A DNA stretch of 64,000 nt from Rufibacter latericius (GCF_003721515.1 NZ_RJJD01000008.1:248001-312000), one strand, 5' to 3'; positions 53,604 through 63,472 are shown, counted from the first letter of the stretch. Translations and numbers: made by a program. Notes: generated from the sequence alone by a model not told the origin.

Positions 53604-54473
53604 CTAGAAGCACTCCCGAAACGTGTGGGCGAACTCCTCGAAGGTGAAGGGTGACCGACCGATGATTTCCTGCACATCGTTGGTCACGCCTGAAGTGTAG
53701 CCAGCGCGGGTAAGGGCACTCAGTTCCATAAGGCTATCCACCATCCAGGCGGGTAGTCCTTGCTGTTGCATGCCGTTTCGGGCGGCTTCTTCTGGAACGT
53801 CCATGTATTGGATGGTTCGGCCGGTGGCTTTGGAAAGTGCTTCGGCCACCTCGTATCCTGAAAGGGCTTGCAGGCCGGTGAGCGAGTATTCTTTCCCGGC
53901 GTGTTCCTCGGGGTTCATCAAGATTCTGGCTGCCACTTCGCCAATGTCCCGCACGTCTATATAACCCGCGCGGCCATCTCCCTGGGGCAGGTAAAAGGCA
54001 TTGTTTTGTTTGATGCTGGGGGCGTGCTGGTTCACATAGTTCTGCATGAAACCACCTGGCCGAAGGATGGTGTATTTCATGCCGGTGCTTTTCAGGTAAT
54101 CCTCAGCCTCCCGGTGCCATCTACCTAATTGAATGCCCGGCACGGCCTCGGCGCCGAGGGCGGAGAGGCGCACCACATGTTCTACTCCGGTAGTTTTGGC
54201 GGCATCAATCAGTTTCCGGGCCATTTCCACCTGATCAGCAGAGAAAGGCGTGATCAGAAAAGCGGTTTTTACCCCCGTGAAAGCCACGGCCAAACTTTCT
54301 GGCCTATCAAAGTTGATCTCCACCAATTCAACTCCCGGCAGGCGTTTCAGGCTATCTCCCTTGATAAGGGATCGTACCCCCGCCCGTACATCGGTCCCTA
54401 ACAAAGAGAGTGCTTTTACGGTGGCAGAACCAACGGTACCGGTAGCGCCGGTTACTAGAATGATGTTAGACAT
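53604..54473 (-). CDS. NmrA-like NAD(P)-binding oxidoreductase
   Basis: 289 residues from the ATG at 54473 (MSNIILVTGATGTVGSATVKAL, Rossmann motif GATGTVG); 24 more in-frame residues upstream are not conserved in type. Atypical SDR of the NmrA/quinone-oxidoreductase-2-like group, with LSALGAEAVPG and YTILRPGGFMQNY. The usual Tyr-x-x-x-Lys pair is absent, as in NmrA-like members, so it may sense or reduce with NAD(P)H. Substrate unknown; single gene. Confidence 0.88.
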   Translation of the reverse strand: MSNIILVTGATGTVGSATVKALSLLGTDVRAGVRSLIKGDSLKRLPGVELVEINFDRPESLAVAFTGVKTAFLITPFSADQVEMARKLIDAAKTTGVEHVVRLSALGAEAVPGIQLGRWHREAEDYLKSTGMKYTILRPGGFMQNYVNQHAPSIKQNNAFYLPQGDGRAGYIDVRDIGEVAARILMNPEEHAGKEYSLTGLQALSGYEVAEALSKATGRTIQYMDVPEEAARNGMQQQGLPAWMVDSLMELSALTRAGYTSGVTNDVQEIIGRSPFTFEEFAHTFRECF

Positions 54474-54558
54474 GTTGTTCAAGTTAAGACGGTGGATGGT
54501 TGTTTTCCTCTTGCTTTCCATTCCTAAAACGGAAAAGGGAGCCACGCGTTTTCCGGCA

Positions 54559-54584
54559 GGTTTAAGGAAAACAGCCTAAAAAGG
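54559..54584. repeat. Dispersed palindrome, partial
   Basis: GTTTAAGGAAAACAGCCTAAAAAGG: right half kept, left half shortened. Confidence 0.45.
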
Positions 54585-54691
54585 AACTCGGTTCTATGAC
54601 GCAGGAAAGCAATCTGGCTAAAAAGGAAAAGGCAACCAATGCCGCCTTTCCCTACTCTTCAATGTTATAATTGTTTTGAGTGGCTTTTCTA

Positions 54692-54727
54692 GTTTCAGGC
54701 TTCTTTTCTGAAAACAGGCCCTAAACC
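54692..54727. repeat. Dispersed palindrome at the lipoprotein 3' end
   Basis: GTTTCAGGCTTCTTTTC, T, GAAAACAGGCCCTAAACC; it ends at the base before the stop codon of the minus-strand gene. Confidence 0.75.
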
Positions 54728-55654
54728 TTACTTCTTCAGACTGAGCATGAACAGCCTGCCGGCTTCGTTGGAGATCATCATGTCTGTATCGTTGACGAAC
54801 ACGAGGCCCTCGGCCTGGCCTACTTTGCCCAGCGGAATCTGCTCTTTCTTTCCTTTGAAAACGTTCTCGGGGCTATCGGCTTCAAACAGGTACGCCCAGC
54901 CTTCGCCCAACAGAGCAATGTGGCGGCCATCAGGAGAGACATCGGCGGCGGTGATTTTAGTACTGATCTGGACGCTATCCAGTGGGGTTACCGTCTGCAC
55001 GGCTCCGGGCTGGTTGGCCACTTTGTAGACTTTCACCCAATCGCCTTTGCCCCGGTTTTTGGTAAACAGGTAAAAAGCGTTGTTCTGCATCAGAAAGCCT
55101 TCCACGTCAAAATTCAGGTTTGCTTTAGCGGGCGGAAACTCGGTTTGGTCGGCGTACTTGAAGGGGATGCTGGCCACCACTTTCTTCGCCTTTTCGTCTA
55201 CTTTCAGAATCTGCAGGTCCTGGCGGGTGTTCTCGTTGTTGCCCATGTCGCCTATGTACAAGAAGCCATCATTTCCGCGGGTTACGTCTTCCCAGTCATT
55301 GTTTTTGGCGCCCTGCACGTTCATGGTCTCCAGTAACTCGCCAGATTGATTGACTTTGTACAGAACGGCCTCATTCCCCGCGTCGGGGTGAGTCCAAAAA
55401 TTCCCGTCCTCTGAGGCTTCCAGGCCAGAGCTTTCGGGCACGGCCTTCTTGCCCATTTTGCTCATCTCCAGCAGGTCATAGTTGTTGTTCACAGCAAAGC
55501 CCTCTGAGGCCGGGTTCTTGTCTTTCTTCTTTTTGCCTTCTTTTTTGGGGGAGGTCTCTGCGGTAGTCTCTTCTGATTTCGCTGATCCAGAGTCACACGC
55601 AACAGCAACGAGCAGGCACAGCCCGGCGGTGATCTCCAATAACTTATCTTTCAT
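54728..55654 (-). CDS. Lipoprotein with a beta-propeller-like domain
   Basis: 308 residues from the ATG at 55654, which overlaps the upstream helicase stop by 4 nt (ATGA). Lipoprotein signal ending LLVAVAC, then a Lys/Glu-rich linker (KKEGKKKKDKNPAS), then repeated strands (SSGLEASEDGNFWTHPD, GNDGFLYIGDMGNN, DVSPDGRHIALLGEGWAYLFE) like SdiA-regulated or esterase-like propellers. It sits outside the cytoplasm, which makes the tight coupling to a cytoplasmic helicase odd. Function unknown. Confidence 0.8.
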   Translation of the reverse strand: MKDKLLEITAGLCLLVAVACDSGSAKSEETTAETSPKKEGKKKKDKNPASEGFAVNNNYDLLEMSKMGKKAVPESSGLEASEDGNFWTHPDAGNEAVLYKVNQSGELLETMNVQGAKNNDWEDVTRGNDGFLYIGDMGNNENTRQDLQILKVDEKAKKVVASIPFKYADQTEFPPAKANLNFDVEGFLMQNNAFYLFTKNRGKGDWVKVYKVANQPGAVQTVTPLDSVQISTKITAADVSPDGRHIALLGEGWAYLFEADSPENVFKGKKEQIPLGKVGQAEGLVFVNDTDMMISNEAGRLFMLSLKK

Positions 55655-58600
55655 GGTATTTGGTACAGTTGTGTTAATTTCTGCCAAACCTGTTCAGGCT
55701 GGTTCCAGAACTGACGACTGTACACCGCCCCATATTTCCAACCCCGCGCTTTCAGGCGCAAGGGCACATCGGCGTGCGATGCTTTGGCAGAGGGTCTCCG
55801 GAAGTACAAATCGTCGTCGGTTAATACTACGGCCTCGTACCTATTGCCGTTGCGGAAAGTAAGGTCAGCGAAGGGAAGTTCCAGCAATAAGTGCGTATTT
55901 GTACCATTTTCGCCAAACTGGGCTAAAAGCGCCGGGTACAGCAGCAACGCAGATGGGATGTTGGCCGGCGGCGATGGCTGGGGCGTAAACCCGTTCTCGC
56001 TCACCTGCCGGGCAAAGGCCAGGTACTCGCGCAACAGCTTGGGGCCAGGGTGTTTCACGTTCTCAGTGGGGAACTGCTCGGGCCACAGGCTGGTGACCAC
56101 GTACACCCGTTTGATGGCGCGCGTGATGGCTACGTTCAGGCGGTTCTCGCCTTTGGCAGCGTTCAGACTCCCGAACATGGCCCGCACCACACCCGTGGCA
56201 TCCGGCGCGTACCCGATGGAGAAGATGATGTACTGCCGCTCATCGCCCTGAATGTTTTCGATGTTCTTGATGATGAGTTCCTCGGGCAAGGTCATATTCC
56301 GGGCCGAGGCCGCTTCTTCCAATAAGTCCTGCACCAATTGCTGCTGCGGGAAGTTGAAGGTGATGACCCCGATGTTGGTCTCCCCTTTGCCCATCAGCTC
56401 AAAGACCAGATCCCGCACGCGCTCAGCCTCTACTTGGTTGGTTTGGTTTTCCCAGACGCCGTCTACTTTCAGGTACTGCAGGGCGGGCTCAGAAGTGTTC
56501 ATGGCCTCCAGTTTGGGGATGAGTTGGAGTTTCTGCCGATAGAAATTCTGGTTGGAGAACTGGATCAGCTCGGGGTACTGGCTGCGGTAATGCTCAGAAA
56601 GCAGGGTCTGCGGCAGGTGCAGGGCACTCAGTTGCAACAAAGACTCCACCAACAATTCCTCGGTCTCCTCTTCGTCTTTCCCGAAACGCACACGGTACAG
56701 ATCTGATGGTCCCAGTTGCTGTTCATCACCGGCAATAACCGCCTGCTGCGCTCGGATCATGGCCGGAATGCCCACCTCGGCGAAACACTGCGAAGCCTCA
56801 TCGAAAATCACCAGATCAAAAATGCGCTCCAACGGAAACAACGCCGACACGGTCTCGGGCGAAGCCAGCCAGCAGGGCAACAGCTGCCTGATTTCCTCCC
56901 CGAACTCGGCGCTGAGTTTGCGCAACGGAAACAGCATGCGCTTTTTGCTTACCTGGGTGAGCAGACGGCGGTACGTGACGGGGTTGCCCAGGCGGTTGTA
57001 CTCCATGTTCTGGTAGGTCTGTTCGCGCAGGTTGAGCAAGATGATCTGGCGGCTGAGTTCGGCTTTCTGCTTGATCTTTTCCTGCAGCTCGGTTTCCAGC
57101 CGTTCCAGTTCGCCGGTACTCACAATGGTAAGCACGGGATGCCTGCTTTCCAGTTGCTGCACCCAGGCTAGGAGTACACTGTTCTCCAAGGCCTGTAACT
57201 GGGCTTCTACGCTTTGTGGCACAGTGGCGCGTAATTCCTCCAGCCAGGCCCGGAGCTCAGGGGAAAGCGTGTGCACCAGTTCATCGAAAAGGACCATGCG
57301 TTCAAAGTGCTCGGCCAGGCTTTGCTGCATTTGCTGGGCGGTGGCAGGGTTGGTAGCAATGGTTTCAATCTGAGAGGGAGTCAGCCACTTTTCCCAATCC
57401 AGCAACTGTTCCTGGAGCTGTTTCAGTTTTGGCAGCGTTTGCGCGAAAACGGCCCTGAAACGCTCCGTTGGCATTTGCAGCAGGGCATCGGGCAGTACGT
57501 CATAGGCGAGGAGCCGTTGCAGGGTTTTCCGCTGCTCCCAAGCGATTTGTAATGCGTTCAGTTCTTGGGTGGCTTCGTTCTGAAAGAAATCCGAGGGAAT
57601 CTGTAGGGTAGGTTCCAGGGTTTGCAGGTTCTGCCATTGGGCTTGCAGGGTTTGCCACTGTTTCAGGGCGGTACGCAAGTGCTCTACGGCGGTATCTGGG
57701 TTGGTCAGGTTCTTACTTTCGGCGAAGGCGGCCAGTTTCTTTTTATCAGAGGAAAAAGTCCACTGGATCTTGCTCAAGAAACCGCTGTGGGCTTGGTCAT
57801 ACGCGGCCAATAATTGGATGACCTGCTGGGCCTCTGCGTGCGTGAGTTTTACCTGAGTTGTGGCCGTGGCTTGCTGCAATTGGGTTAGTTGCGCCTCGCG
57901 TTGGCGGTACTCCTGATTTTGGGCCAAGTTTCCGAAAAACAGCCGCGAAACAGCCGGATTGGTGAGAGAGTCCTGCAGGGTTGAAAGGGCTGGAAGTTCC
58001 TGCATCAAGGCTTTCAAAGCATCCCACACGTCTTCCTGCCCGGGCAGCAGTTCCTGTACTTGGTTGGCCACTTCGCTTACCGCACCCGGAACTTGGGAAA
58101 GCAGTTGGGTGAATTTCTGGCGCTCAGCCCAGGTATGAAGATGGAAAGAACGACGATCGTTCCACGGGAAATCAGGGTTCTGCAGCAGCACGGCGTCTTG
58201 CAGGTAATGCAGCAGGCGCGGGCGCCACTCTTGCCAGGTTGTAGCGGTGAATTGAAGATATATATTTTCAGCAGGCAAATGCGGCGCGCGGGGACTACTT
58301 CTCAGGTACAGTTCCTTCACCGACCAACCGCAGGTCTCAGTGTCAAACAAGGCTTCTTTGAGGCTGTTCAGGCGGTCTGAGATCTGGTTGATGCGACGGC
58401 TGGTTTCCAGGAACTGCCGCTCGGCCTGGATGTTGCCCAAGGCCACGTTCTGCCGCTGGTACTCCTCTACCTGCTCAATCTGCTGCCGAATTTTAGAAAA
58501 TACCGCCGGGCGGTCCAGGTTGAGGTCGTGCACCAGGGCAGAGAATTGATCCAGGCCGGTGGTAGACAGGCGCTGGTACACCACGTCAAGGGCGGCGCGT

Positions 58601-59640
58601 TTCTGGCACACCACCAACACACTTTTGCCCCGCGCCAAATAGTCTGAGACCAGGTTACAGATGAGTTGTGACTTGCCCGTACCCGGAGGTCCTTGCACCA
58701 CCACGCTCTGGCCTGATTTCACTTGCCGCAAGGCCGCTTCTTGAGAGGCATCGGCGTCAAAGGCGGTGAAGAGTTGCTGCTCTAGTTGGGCCTGGGCCGA
58801 AGTGACCTCGGTTTGCGGCAAAAGTAGTTCTTCTAGAGACTCGGCGGGCGGATTCTCCAGAAGGTCATCATAGTCGGCGAGTTGGTAAGAACCAGCTTGC
58901 GGAAAAATGCCCAGGACGGCTTCGGGTTGCAGTTTCAGTTGGCCCGGTTTCCGAGTTTTCTCCAGGTCTTCGCGTTTATAGGCCTTGAAAGGCTGCAAAG
59001 CGTCTTTCAGCAGTTCCTGGTTGAAGTTGATCTCCACGTTGCTTTCTTTCAGGAGCTCGTAGAGTTTGGTCCGGAACTGAAGGTCATCGGAAGGAAACTC
59101 ATCGAAATCCTCTTCCATCAAGGCTTCATCGGGCACCACGTTGAGGTAGTGCGCGTAGGCCAGCAAGAAACTTTTATTGAAGAAAGCGGGCGTATCCTCG
59201 GGCCGAACCAACTGCCACTGGCGTTTTTCGTTCACGCGCAGTTCCACCGGAAAGAAAATCAAGGGACAGCGCACCAGCGTACCATCAGGGAAAGCGCCTT
59301 CCACGAAGGGCCAGCCCACAAACAGTTCCTTTGCGCCGCGCTCTTCCCAGATCATGTGCGCCCGCCGCTGAATGGTTTTGAGGCTTTTGGTGAGCGGCGC
59401 CAGGGTGGCATCGCGGGCATCGGCGACGGGGCACAGGGTCATGTTCTGCTTTCCGGCCAGCAGGTCTTTCACGTAATCATAAGCCGGGCTTTTATGGGCG
59501 AAGTCCAGGGCCTGAAGGTCCAGGTGCAGACTGGCGGAGGGCTTAAGCAACACCAACGATCGGTTAGAGCCACTGAGGTTAAGGAGCCGTCGCTGGTACT
59601 GTTTGAGCAGGTGAGGAAGAGACGTTGCAGGGTTGGTCAT
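55651..59640 (-). CDS. Large SF1 helicase (AAA_11/AAA_12) with nuclease-like C-terminus
   Basis: 1329 residues. N-terminal DUF4011-like region (LLNLSGSNRSLVLLKPS), Walker A QGPPGTGKS near 315, a long central coiled-coil-rich insertion (about 380-850), Walker B FDEASQCFAE near 945, helicase motifs SEHYRSQYPELI and NVAITRAIKRVYVVTS, and a last domain (about 1240-1329) whose ARGWKYGAVYSRQFW resembles the end of Vsr/MTES_1575-type nucleases; the usual acidic cluster is only partly kept, so nuclease activity is doubtful. This architecture occurs in DNA repair and anti-phage proteins. Overlaps the lipoprotein gene downstream. Confidence 0.85.
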   Translation of the reverse strand: MTNPATSLPHLLKQYQRRLLNLSGSNRSLVLLKPSASLHLDLQALDFAHKSPAYDYVKDLLAGKQNMTLCPVADARDATLAPLTKSLKTIQRRAHMIWEERGAKELFVGWPFVEGAFPDGTLVRCPLIFFPVELRVNEKRQWQLVRPEDTPAFFNKSFLLAYAHYLNVVPDEALMEEDFDEFPSDDLQFRTKLYELLKESNVEINFNQELLKDALQPFKAYKREDLEKTRKPGQLKLQPEAVLGIFPQAGSYQLADYDDLLENPPAESLEELLLPQTEVTSAQAQLEQQLFTAFDADASQEAALRQVKSGQSVVVQGPPGTGKSQLICNLVSDYLARGKSVLVVCQKRAALDVVYQRLSTTGLDQFSALVHDLNLDRPAVFSKIRQQIEQVEEYQRQNVALGNIQAERQFLETSRRINQISDRLNSLKEALFDTETCGWSVKELYLRSSPRAPHLPAENIYLQFTATTWQEWRPRLLHYLQDAVLLQNPDFPWNDRRSFHLHTWAERQKFTQLLSQVPGAVSEVANQVQELLPGQEDVWDALKALMQELPALSTLQDSLTNPAVSRLFFGNLAQNQEYRQREAQLTQLQQATATTQVKLTHAEAQQVIQLLAAYDQAHSGFLSKIQWTFSSDKKKLAAFAESKNLTNPDTAVEHLRTALKQWQTLQAQWQNLQTLEPTLQIPSDFFQNEATQELNALQIAWEQRKTLQRLLAYDVLPDALLQMPTERFRAVFAQTLPKLKQLQEQLLDWEKWLTPSQIETIATNPATAQQMQQSLAEHFERMVLFDELVHTLSPELRAWLEELRATVPQSVEAQLQALENSVLLAWVQQLESRHPVLTIVSTGELERLETELQEKIKQKAELSRQIILLNLREQTYQNMEYNRLGNPVTYRRLLTQVSKKRMLFPLRKLSAEFGEEIRQLLPCWLASPETVSALFPLERIFDLVIFDEASQCFAEVGIPAMIRAQQAVIAGDEQQLGPSDLYRVRFGKDEEETEELLVESLLQLSALHLPQTLLSEHYRSQYPELIQFSNQNFYRQKLQLIPKLEAMNTSEPALQYLKVDGVWENQTNQVEAERVRDLVFELMGKGETNIGVITFNFPQQQLVQDLLEEAASARNMTLPEELIIKNIENIQGDERQYIIFSIGYAPDATGVVRAMFGSLNAAKGENRLNVAITRAIKRVYVVTSLWPEQFPTENVKHPGPKLLREYLAFARQVSENGFTPQPSPPANIPSALLLYPALLAQFGENGTNTHLLLELPFADLTFRNGNRYEAVVLTDDDLYFRRPSAKASHADVPLRLKARGWKYGAVYSRQFWNQPEQVWQKLTQLYQIP
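57434..57464. repeat. Possible palindrome remnant inside the helicase gene
   Basis: AGCGTTT/AAACGCT arms around GCGCGAAAACGGCCCTG; the right half matches the family. In frame, in the central insertion. Confidence 0.3.
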
Positions 59641-59740
59641 CTGGTGATTTCAGGAAACAGGAACGATGGTTGATCGAATGCGCCACGCACATTCTTTGGA
59701 ATAAACTGTTTTGGAAAGGAAACGGTTACTTTCTGCCTTT

Positions 59741-59764
59741 GGTACACCTGCGCTAAGGTGTACC
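59741..59764. repeat. Perfect hairpin
   Basis: GGTACACC-TGCGCTAA-GGTGTACC, 8-bp perfect stem. Confidence 0.5.
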
Positions 59765-59861
59765 CGCCCCGGAAATTAAGGAATGTAGGCTGTATTACAA
59801 ATCTGGGGAGAAGGTGTGTTGCCGCGGGCCGTGTTCCCAAGAACGGTAATGAGAAAATGCA

Positions 59862-59927
59862 GGGCAATCCCTGGTGGATGCCTTATTTCGGGAGCAAACG
59901 TATGAGGGCAACCACCAGGGATTGCCC
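59862..59927. repeat. Large inverted repeat of the GGGGCAATCC type
   Basis: GGGCAATCCCTGGTGG (59862-59877) and CCACCAGGGATTGCCC (59912-59927) are exact complements. The right half can form its own hairpin (GGGCAA/TTGCCC). Similar GGGGCRAYCC words recur in many Bacteroidota intergenic regions. Confidence 0.7.
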
Positions 59928-59948
59928 CTACAATTGAAATGTAAAACC

Positions 59949-59984
59949 GTTTTAGATCTGATTTTAAGAAAACGGCCCTAAAAC
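59949..59984. repeat. Dispersed palindrome at the kinase 3' end
   Basis: GTTTTAGATCTGATTTTAA then GAAAACGGCCCTAAAAC; it ends at the base before the stop codon. Confidence 0.75.
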
Positions 59985-62900
59985 CTAAATGGCAGGTTCA
60001 GGCAGTGACAGTGGGAGAGAGATACTGACGGTGGTGCCCTGGCCTGGGGCCGAGTCTATCTCAATGGTTCCGTTGAGCAGTTTCACGCGATCATGGATGG
60101 ATTTCAGGCCCAGGCCTTTGTTGTGTAACTGCCCGGGCACAAACCCTTTCCCGTTGTCTTCAGCCTCCAGGACTAAAGCGCCTCTTTGCTCGCGCAGGAG
60201 AAGGCCCGCCTGGGTAGCATCGGCATGTTTCACTATGTTGTTGGCCAGTTCCTGCGCAATGCGGTAAACCGCCAGTTCCATGTGTTTTTCCAGGGGCGTG
60301 TGCAGATTGAAAACCCAGCACTTGATTTTCAGCTGCTTACTGGACAAGGTAGAGCAGACATCTTTGAGGGCCGCCGCCAACCCAAGGTCAGACAAGGGCG
60401 TGGGAATGAGTTCATGCGACAGCGAACGGGTCTGCTGAATGGCTTTTTCCAGGATTGCGTCTGTTTTGGAGGTGTTTTCCAGAAGTTGCTTGTTTTGCAG
60501 GATGTACTCATCCTGGATTACCTGGCCCAGATTCAGTTTGGCGGCGTACAATAACTGCGCGATGCCGTTGTGCAACCCCTCAGCGATGCGGCGTCTTTCC
60601 TCTTCCTGCGTGTTGAGGATAGCCACCAAAAGCTCTTTTTGCTGACCCAGCCGAATGGCCAGGTTCTCTTCCTCCAGGCGCTGCATTTCGGTGATGTCCC
60701 AGTTCACGCCCAATACTTTGGCTGGTTTTCCGTCTGAGCCGGTCACCACAATGCCTTTCATTTTCTGCTTTCTTATCCCCTGATGGGTTCTTACGCGTAC
60801 AGTTTCCTCAAAGGGATGCGGGTTTTGCAGCAGTGCTTCTATTATCCGTTGGCCAATAGGTTTGTCTTCCTCCACCACAGCCACCAGGAAATTCTGGGAC
60901 CAGGAGCCTTGGTTCCTATCTACCTCCAGCAGGCGGGAAAGCCCTTCTGACCAGGTAATTTCGCCAGAGGCGATGTCATACTCCCAACTGCCCATGCCTA
61001 CCATCTCTTCGGCCTGCTGAAGAATGTTCAGGTGCTTCCTAATCTCTTCTTCGGCTTTCTTTATGTGGGTGATGTCATGCGCAATTACCAGTACGCTTTC
61101 TACCCTGCCCTCTGGCTTTCCCTCGGGCACTAATCGGGACAGGAGGCTAATTTTTCCTTGGGACGTAAGCAACGTACAGGTGTGGTCCTGGGGCTGTCCC
61201 GTAGAAAACACCTCTTCCAGACTCTGGCGGAATGGCAGGGTTACTTCAGGCGGCAAGCCCATCTCCTGGTTGGTTCTACCCAACCCAACCCCTGGCACCA
61301 GACCCAACTTAGCCTCGAAATTAGGATTACAATACACCAACCGGCAGTCTTCTCCCCAGCGGGAAATAAGGCTGGGCATGTTTTCCACCAGCAGCTGAAA
61401 CTGGTCCTGTTGCTTTTTTATCTCCAAACGGGCTTTCACGCGATCGGTGATGTCAAAATACAGGACGATGACGCCCGTGGGCGATGGCGTAACATTATAG
61501 AAATACCACTTGTCTTCCTCAGGGCTGTGAACGCGCTGCAGCACCTGCTCCCGCTTTTGTACCGCCGATAAGATTACCTGTGCCATCTCTGTGTCTTGGT
61601 TTTGGGGGAGAACCTCAAAGTAGCTTTTGCCCAGCACCTCCTCCTCCCTCTTAAACCAGGCCTCCAGGGCTTTGCGGTTGGCGAATTTGAACCGAAGCTG
61701 TTCATCCAACTCAAAGCACACCTCATTAATGGTGTTCAGGATGAGGTCGGTTCTGATCTGGTCGGTGATGTCATAGACGGTGCCCAGGAATTTGAGGGGC
61801 TCGCCCTGCGCGTCACAGACAATGCGGCCTTTCCCTTCAATGTATCGCATTTGCCCGTTGGGCCAGTAAATGCGCCGGATGTACTGGTACGGGTGCCGGT
61901 TTTTCAGGGCGTCCTCCAGGAGTTTATTGATGAGGGGAACGTCGTCGGGATGGGTGATGCTGTTTACCCAATCCGGGGTGGGTTCTACGGAGTTGGGTTC
62001 GTGCCCCAGCAACCGGTACATTTCATCAGAGAACCTAACCGCACGGGTGGCCACATCTGCCTCGTAACTACCGGTATGGCCCACGGCTTCGGCTTGGCGC
62101 AACAAGGCTTCGCTGGCTTCCAGCTTTTCCTGGGCCAGCATCTGTTCGGTAATGTCCTGCACGGTGCCATGCACCCGCTGTTCCTGGCCTCCGGCATCAA
62201 AGTACACGGTAGCCCGGGTATGCACTACCCTGGTCTGCTGATCGGCCCGCAAGATGCGGTAAGTTAGGTCGAAGCCGCCTTTGCTCTGGTAGAACCGCCG
62301 CATGGCTTCCTCGAAACGGGTTTTATCTGCGGGGTGCACCACCCCGGAGAACTTCTCAAAGGTGGCTTGTTCGCTTTGGGGCTCTAATCCGAAAATTCGG
62401 TACAATTCATCTGACCAGTACAGTTCCTGGGCCTGCAAAACCGACTCAAAGCTCCCGATGTGCCCAATGGCCTGAGCCTCTTTCAACCGACGGTCTTCTT
62501 CCTGCAGCTTCTGCTGCACTTCGTAGGCCTGCTCCAACCCTTCCTGTAAGGCATTCCGCTCCCGCAGGAGGCTTTTCACCCCCGCCTGGCTTTTGACCGA
62601 TGCCGTGACATCAATTATTTTATTGATGATAAAGAGAACTTCGCCTTCCTCATTCAGCACCGGAGTGTTGATGGCACTCCAGTATTTCTCTTCGAAGCCG
62701 CCGCCCAGTTCCAATGGTTTGGGCACGTCATAGTGTTGGGTGGTTATCTGATGCGGCTTTTTAGTTTCCAGCACTTGTTGGAAAGAGGCCTGCAGGTTCT
62801 CAACTGAGTTGGCGAGCGGAGTGTCTGGGTTAGCGGGGAAAGCATCGAAAACATATTTTCCCAACAGGTCTTCCCGCCTGCTGAGCGTTGCGGTCAGGTA

Positions 62901-63029
62901 CGCCTCTGTTACCATTTGAATCCTGAGATCAGGCGACAGAATAAGGTACAGGTCTGGCGCTGCCTCCAGAATTTGACACAAAGCAGATGGCTCCCTGATG
63001 CTGTTGACCCGTTCTTGTGTCCGCCTCAT
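59985..63029 (-). CDS. Multi-PAS sensor histidine kinase (HisKA_3 type)
   Basis: 1014 residues without membrane spans. Six PAS-like domains in order (about 15-150, 185-310, 320-430, 435-545, 550-670, 675-790), several ending in the GTVQDITEQ/GTVYDITDQ PAC motif; then a HisKA_3 dimerisation domain with phospho-His820 in RRIAEGLHNGIAQLLYAAKLN, and an ATPase domain (ELANNIVKHADAT, DNGKGF, GLGLKSIHDRVKLLNG). The NarX-like kinase core predicts a LuxR-type response regulator, none of which is in the window. A cytoplasmic signal such as redox or a ligand is likely. Confidence 0.92.
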   Translation of the reverse strand: MRRTQERVNSIREPSALCQILEAAPDLYLILSPDLRIQMVTEAYLTATLSRREDLLGKYVFDAFPANPDTPLANSVENLQASFQQVLETKKPHQITTQHYDVPKPLELGGGFEEKYWSAINTPVLNEEGEVLFIINKIIDVTASVKSQAGVKSLLRERNALQEGLEQAYEVQQKLQEEDRRLKEAQAIGHIGSFESVLQAQELYWSDELYRIFGLEPQSEQATFEKFSGVVHPADKTRFEEAMRRFYQSKGGFDLTYRILRADQQTRVVHTRATVYFDAGGQEQRVHGTVQDITEQMLAQEKLEASEALLRQAEAVGHTGSYEADVATRAVRFSDEMYRLLGHEPNSVEPTPDWVNSITHPDDVPLINKLLEDALKNRHPYQYIRRIYWPNGQMRYIEGKGRIVCDAQGEPLKFLGTVYDITDQIRTDLILNTINEVCFELDEQLRFKFANRKALEAWFKREEEVLGKSYFEVLPQNQDTEMAQVILSAVQKREQVLQRVHSPEEDKWYFYNVTPSPTGVIVLYFDITDRVKARLEIKKQQDQFQLLVENMPSLISRWGEDCRLVYCNPNFEAKLGLVPGVGLGRTNQEMGLPPEVTLPFRQSLEEVFSTGQPQDHTCTLLTSQGKISLLSRLVPEGKPEGRVESVLVIAHDITHIKKAEEEIRKHLNILQQAEEMVGMGSWEYDIASGEITWSEGLSRLLEVDRNQGSWSQNFLVAVVEEDKPIGQRIIEALLQNPHPFEETVRVRTHQGIRKQKMKGIVVTGSDGKPAKVLGVNWDITEMQRLEEENLAIRLGQQKELLVAILNTQEEERRRIAEGLHNGIAQLLYAAKLNLGQVIQDEYILQNKQLLENTSKTDAILEKAIQQTRSLSHELIPTPLSDLGLAAALKDVCSTLSSKQLKIKCWVFNLHTPLEKHMELAVYRIAQELANNIVKHADATQAGLLLREQRGALVLEAEDNGKGFVPGQLHNKGLGLKSIHDRVKLLNGTIEIDSAPGQGTTVSISLPLSLPEPAI

Positions 63030-63472
63030 AAAACTATCTCTCCTTTTATTGCCATGCCGTTTTCAGACCGATGGGCTCTCCAGTACAACGGTTTGTTCCG
63101 GACCATGCCTCTACTTAAAATAAGAGGCGCGCTTTGTTTCCCTCCCGTGTTCAGGGAAATGTGCAAAGGCCACCGCTTTGAAAACTACCCCAGGTACTAT
63201 TACCCGCTCCTTTGAAAGTACGATTAGTTTTGAAAAACCAAGTAGTTCAACCCAGTTGTACGTCCAAATTTGGCTTTTCGAGTCATAATTCAGTATTAAT
63301 ACGACACTACTTCTACCTACCTGATACTTTTTGTTTTCTGCCTGTTTTCGAAAAATCAGCTTTAAAACCAGAGGCAGATGAAAAACAAGGCTCTAATGAA
63401 AAGCGGTTGAAAGTGGTTTTGCCCTGAAAAATTCTGGAAATAAATGGAGTTAATGGCGGGCTGTCTGAATCG
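63030..63472. other. Intergenic region before the kinase
   Basis: About 440 bases with no gene; a palindrome copy lies at 63333-63368. No promoter could be chosen. Confidence 0.4.
63333..63368. repeat. Dispersed palindrome
   Basis: GTTTTCTGCCTGTTTTC then GAAAAATCAGCTTTAAAAC. Confidence 0.6.

Larger units (their letters stand above)
59641..59948. other. Intergenic region with inverted repeats
   Basis: About 310 bases upstream of the helicase, followed by a palindrome copy. It contains two separate inverted repeats (59741-59764 and 59862-59927) and no gene. Confidence 0.5.

Noticed and set aside
58882-59673. Plus-strand opening of 263 codons inside the helicase gene
   Set aside because: Antisense shadow of the DUF4011-like region; no start signal.
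54728-63029. Defence island
   Set aside because: The helicase alone is suggestive, but neighbours (reductase, lipoprotein, PAS kinase, HhH protein) are not defence genes and no integrase or tRNA boundary is present.
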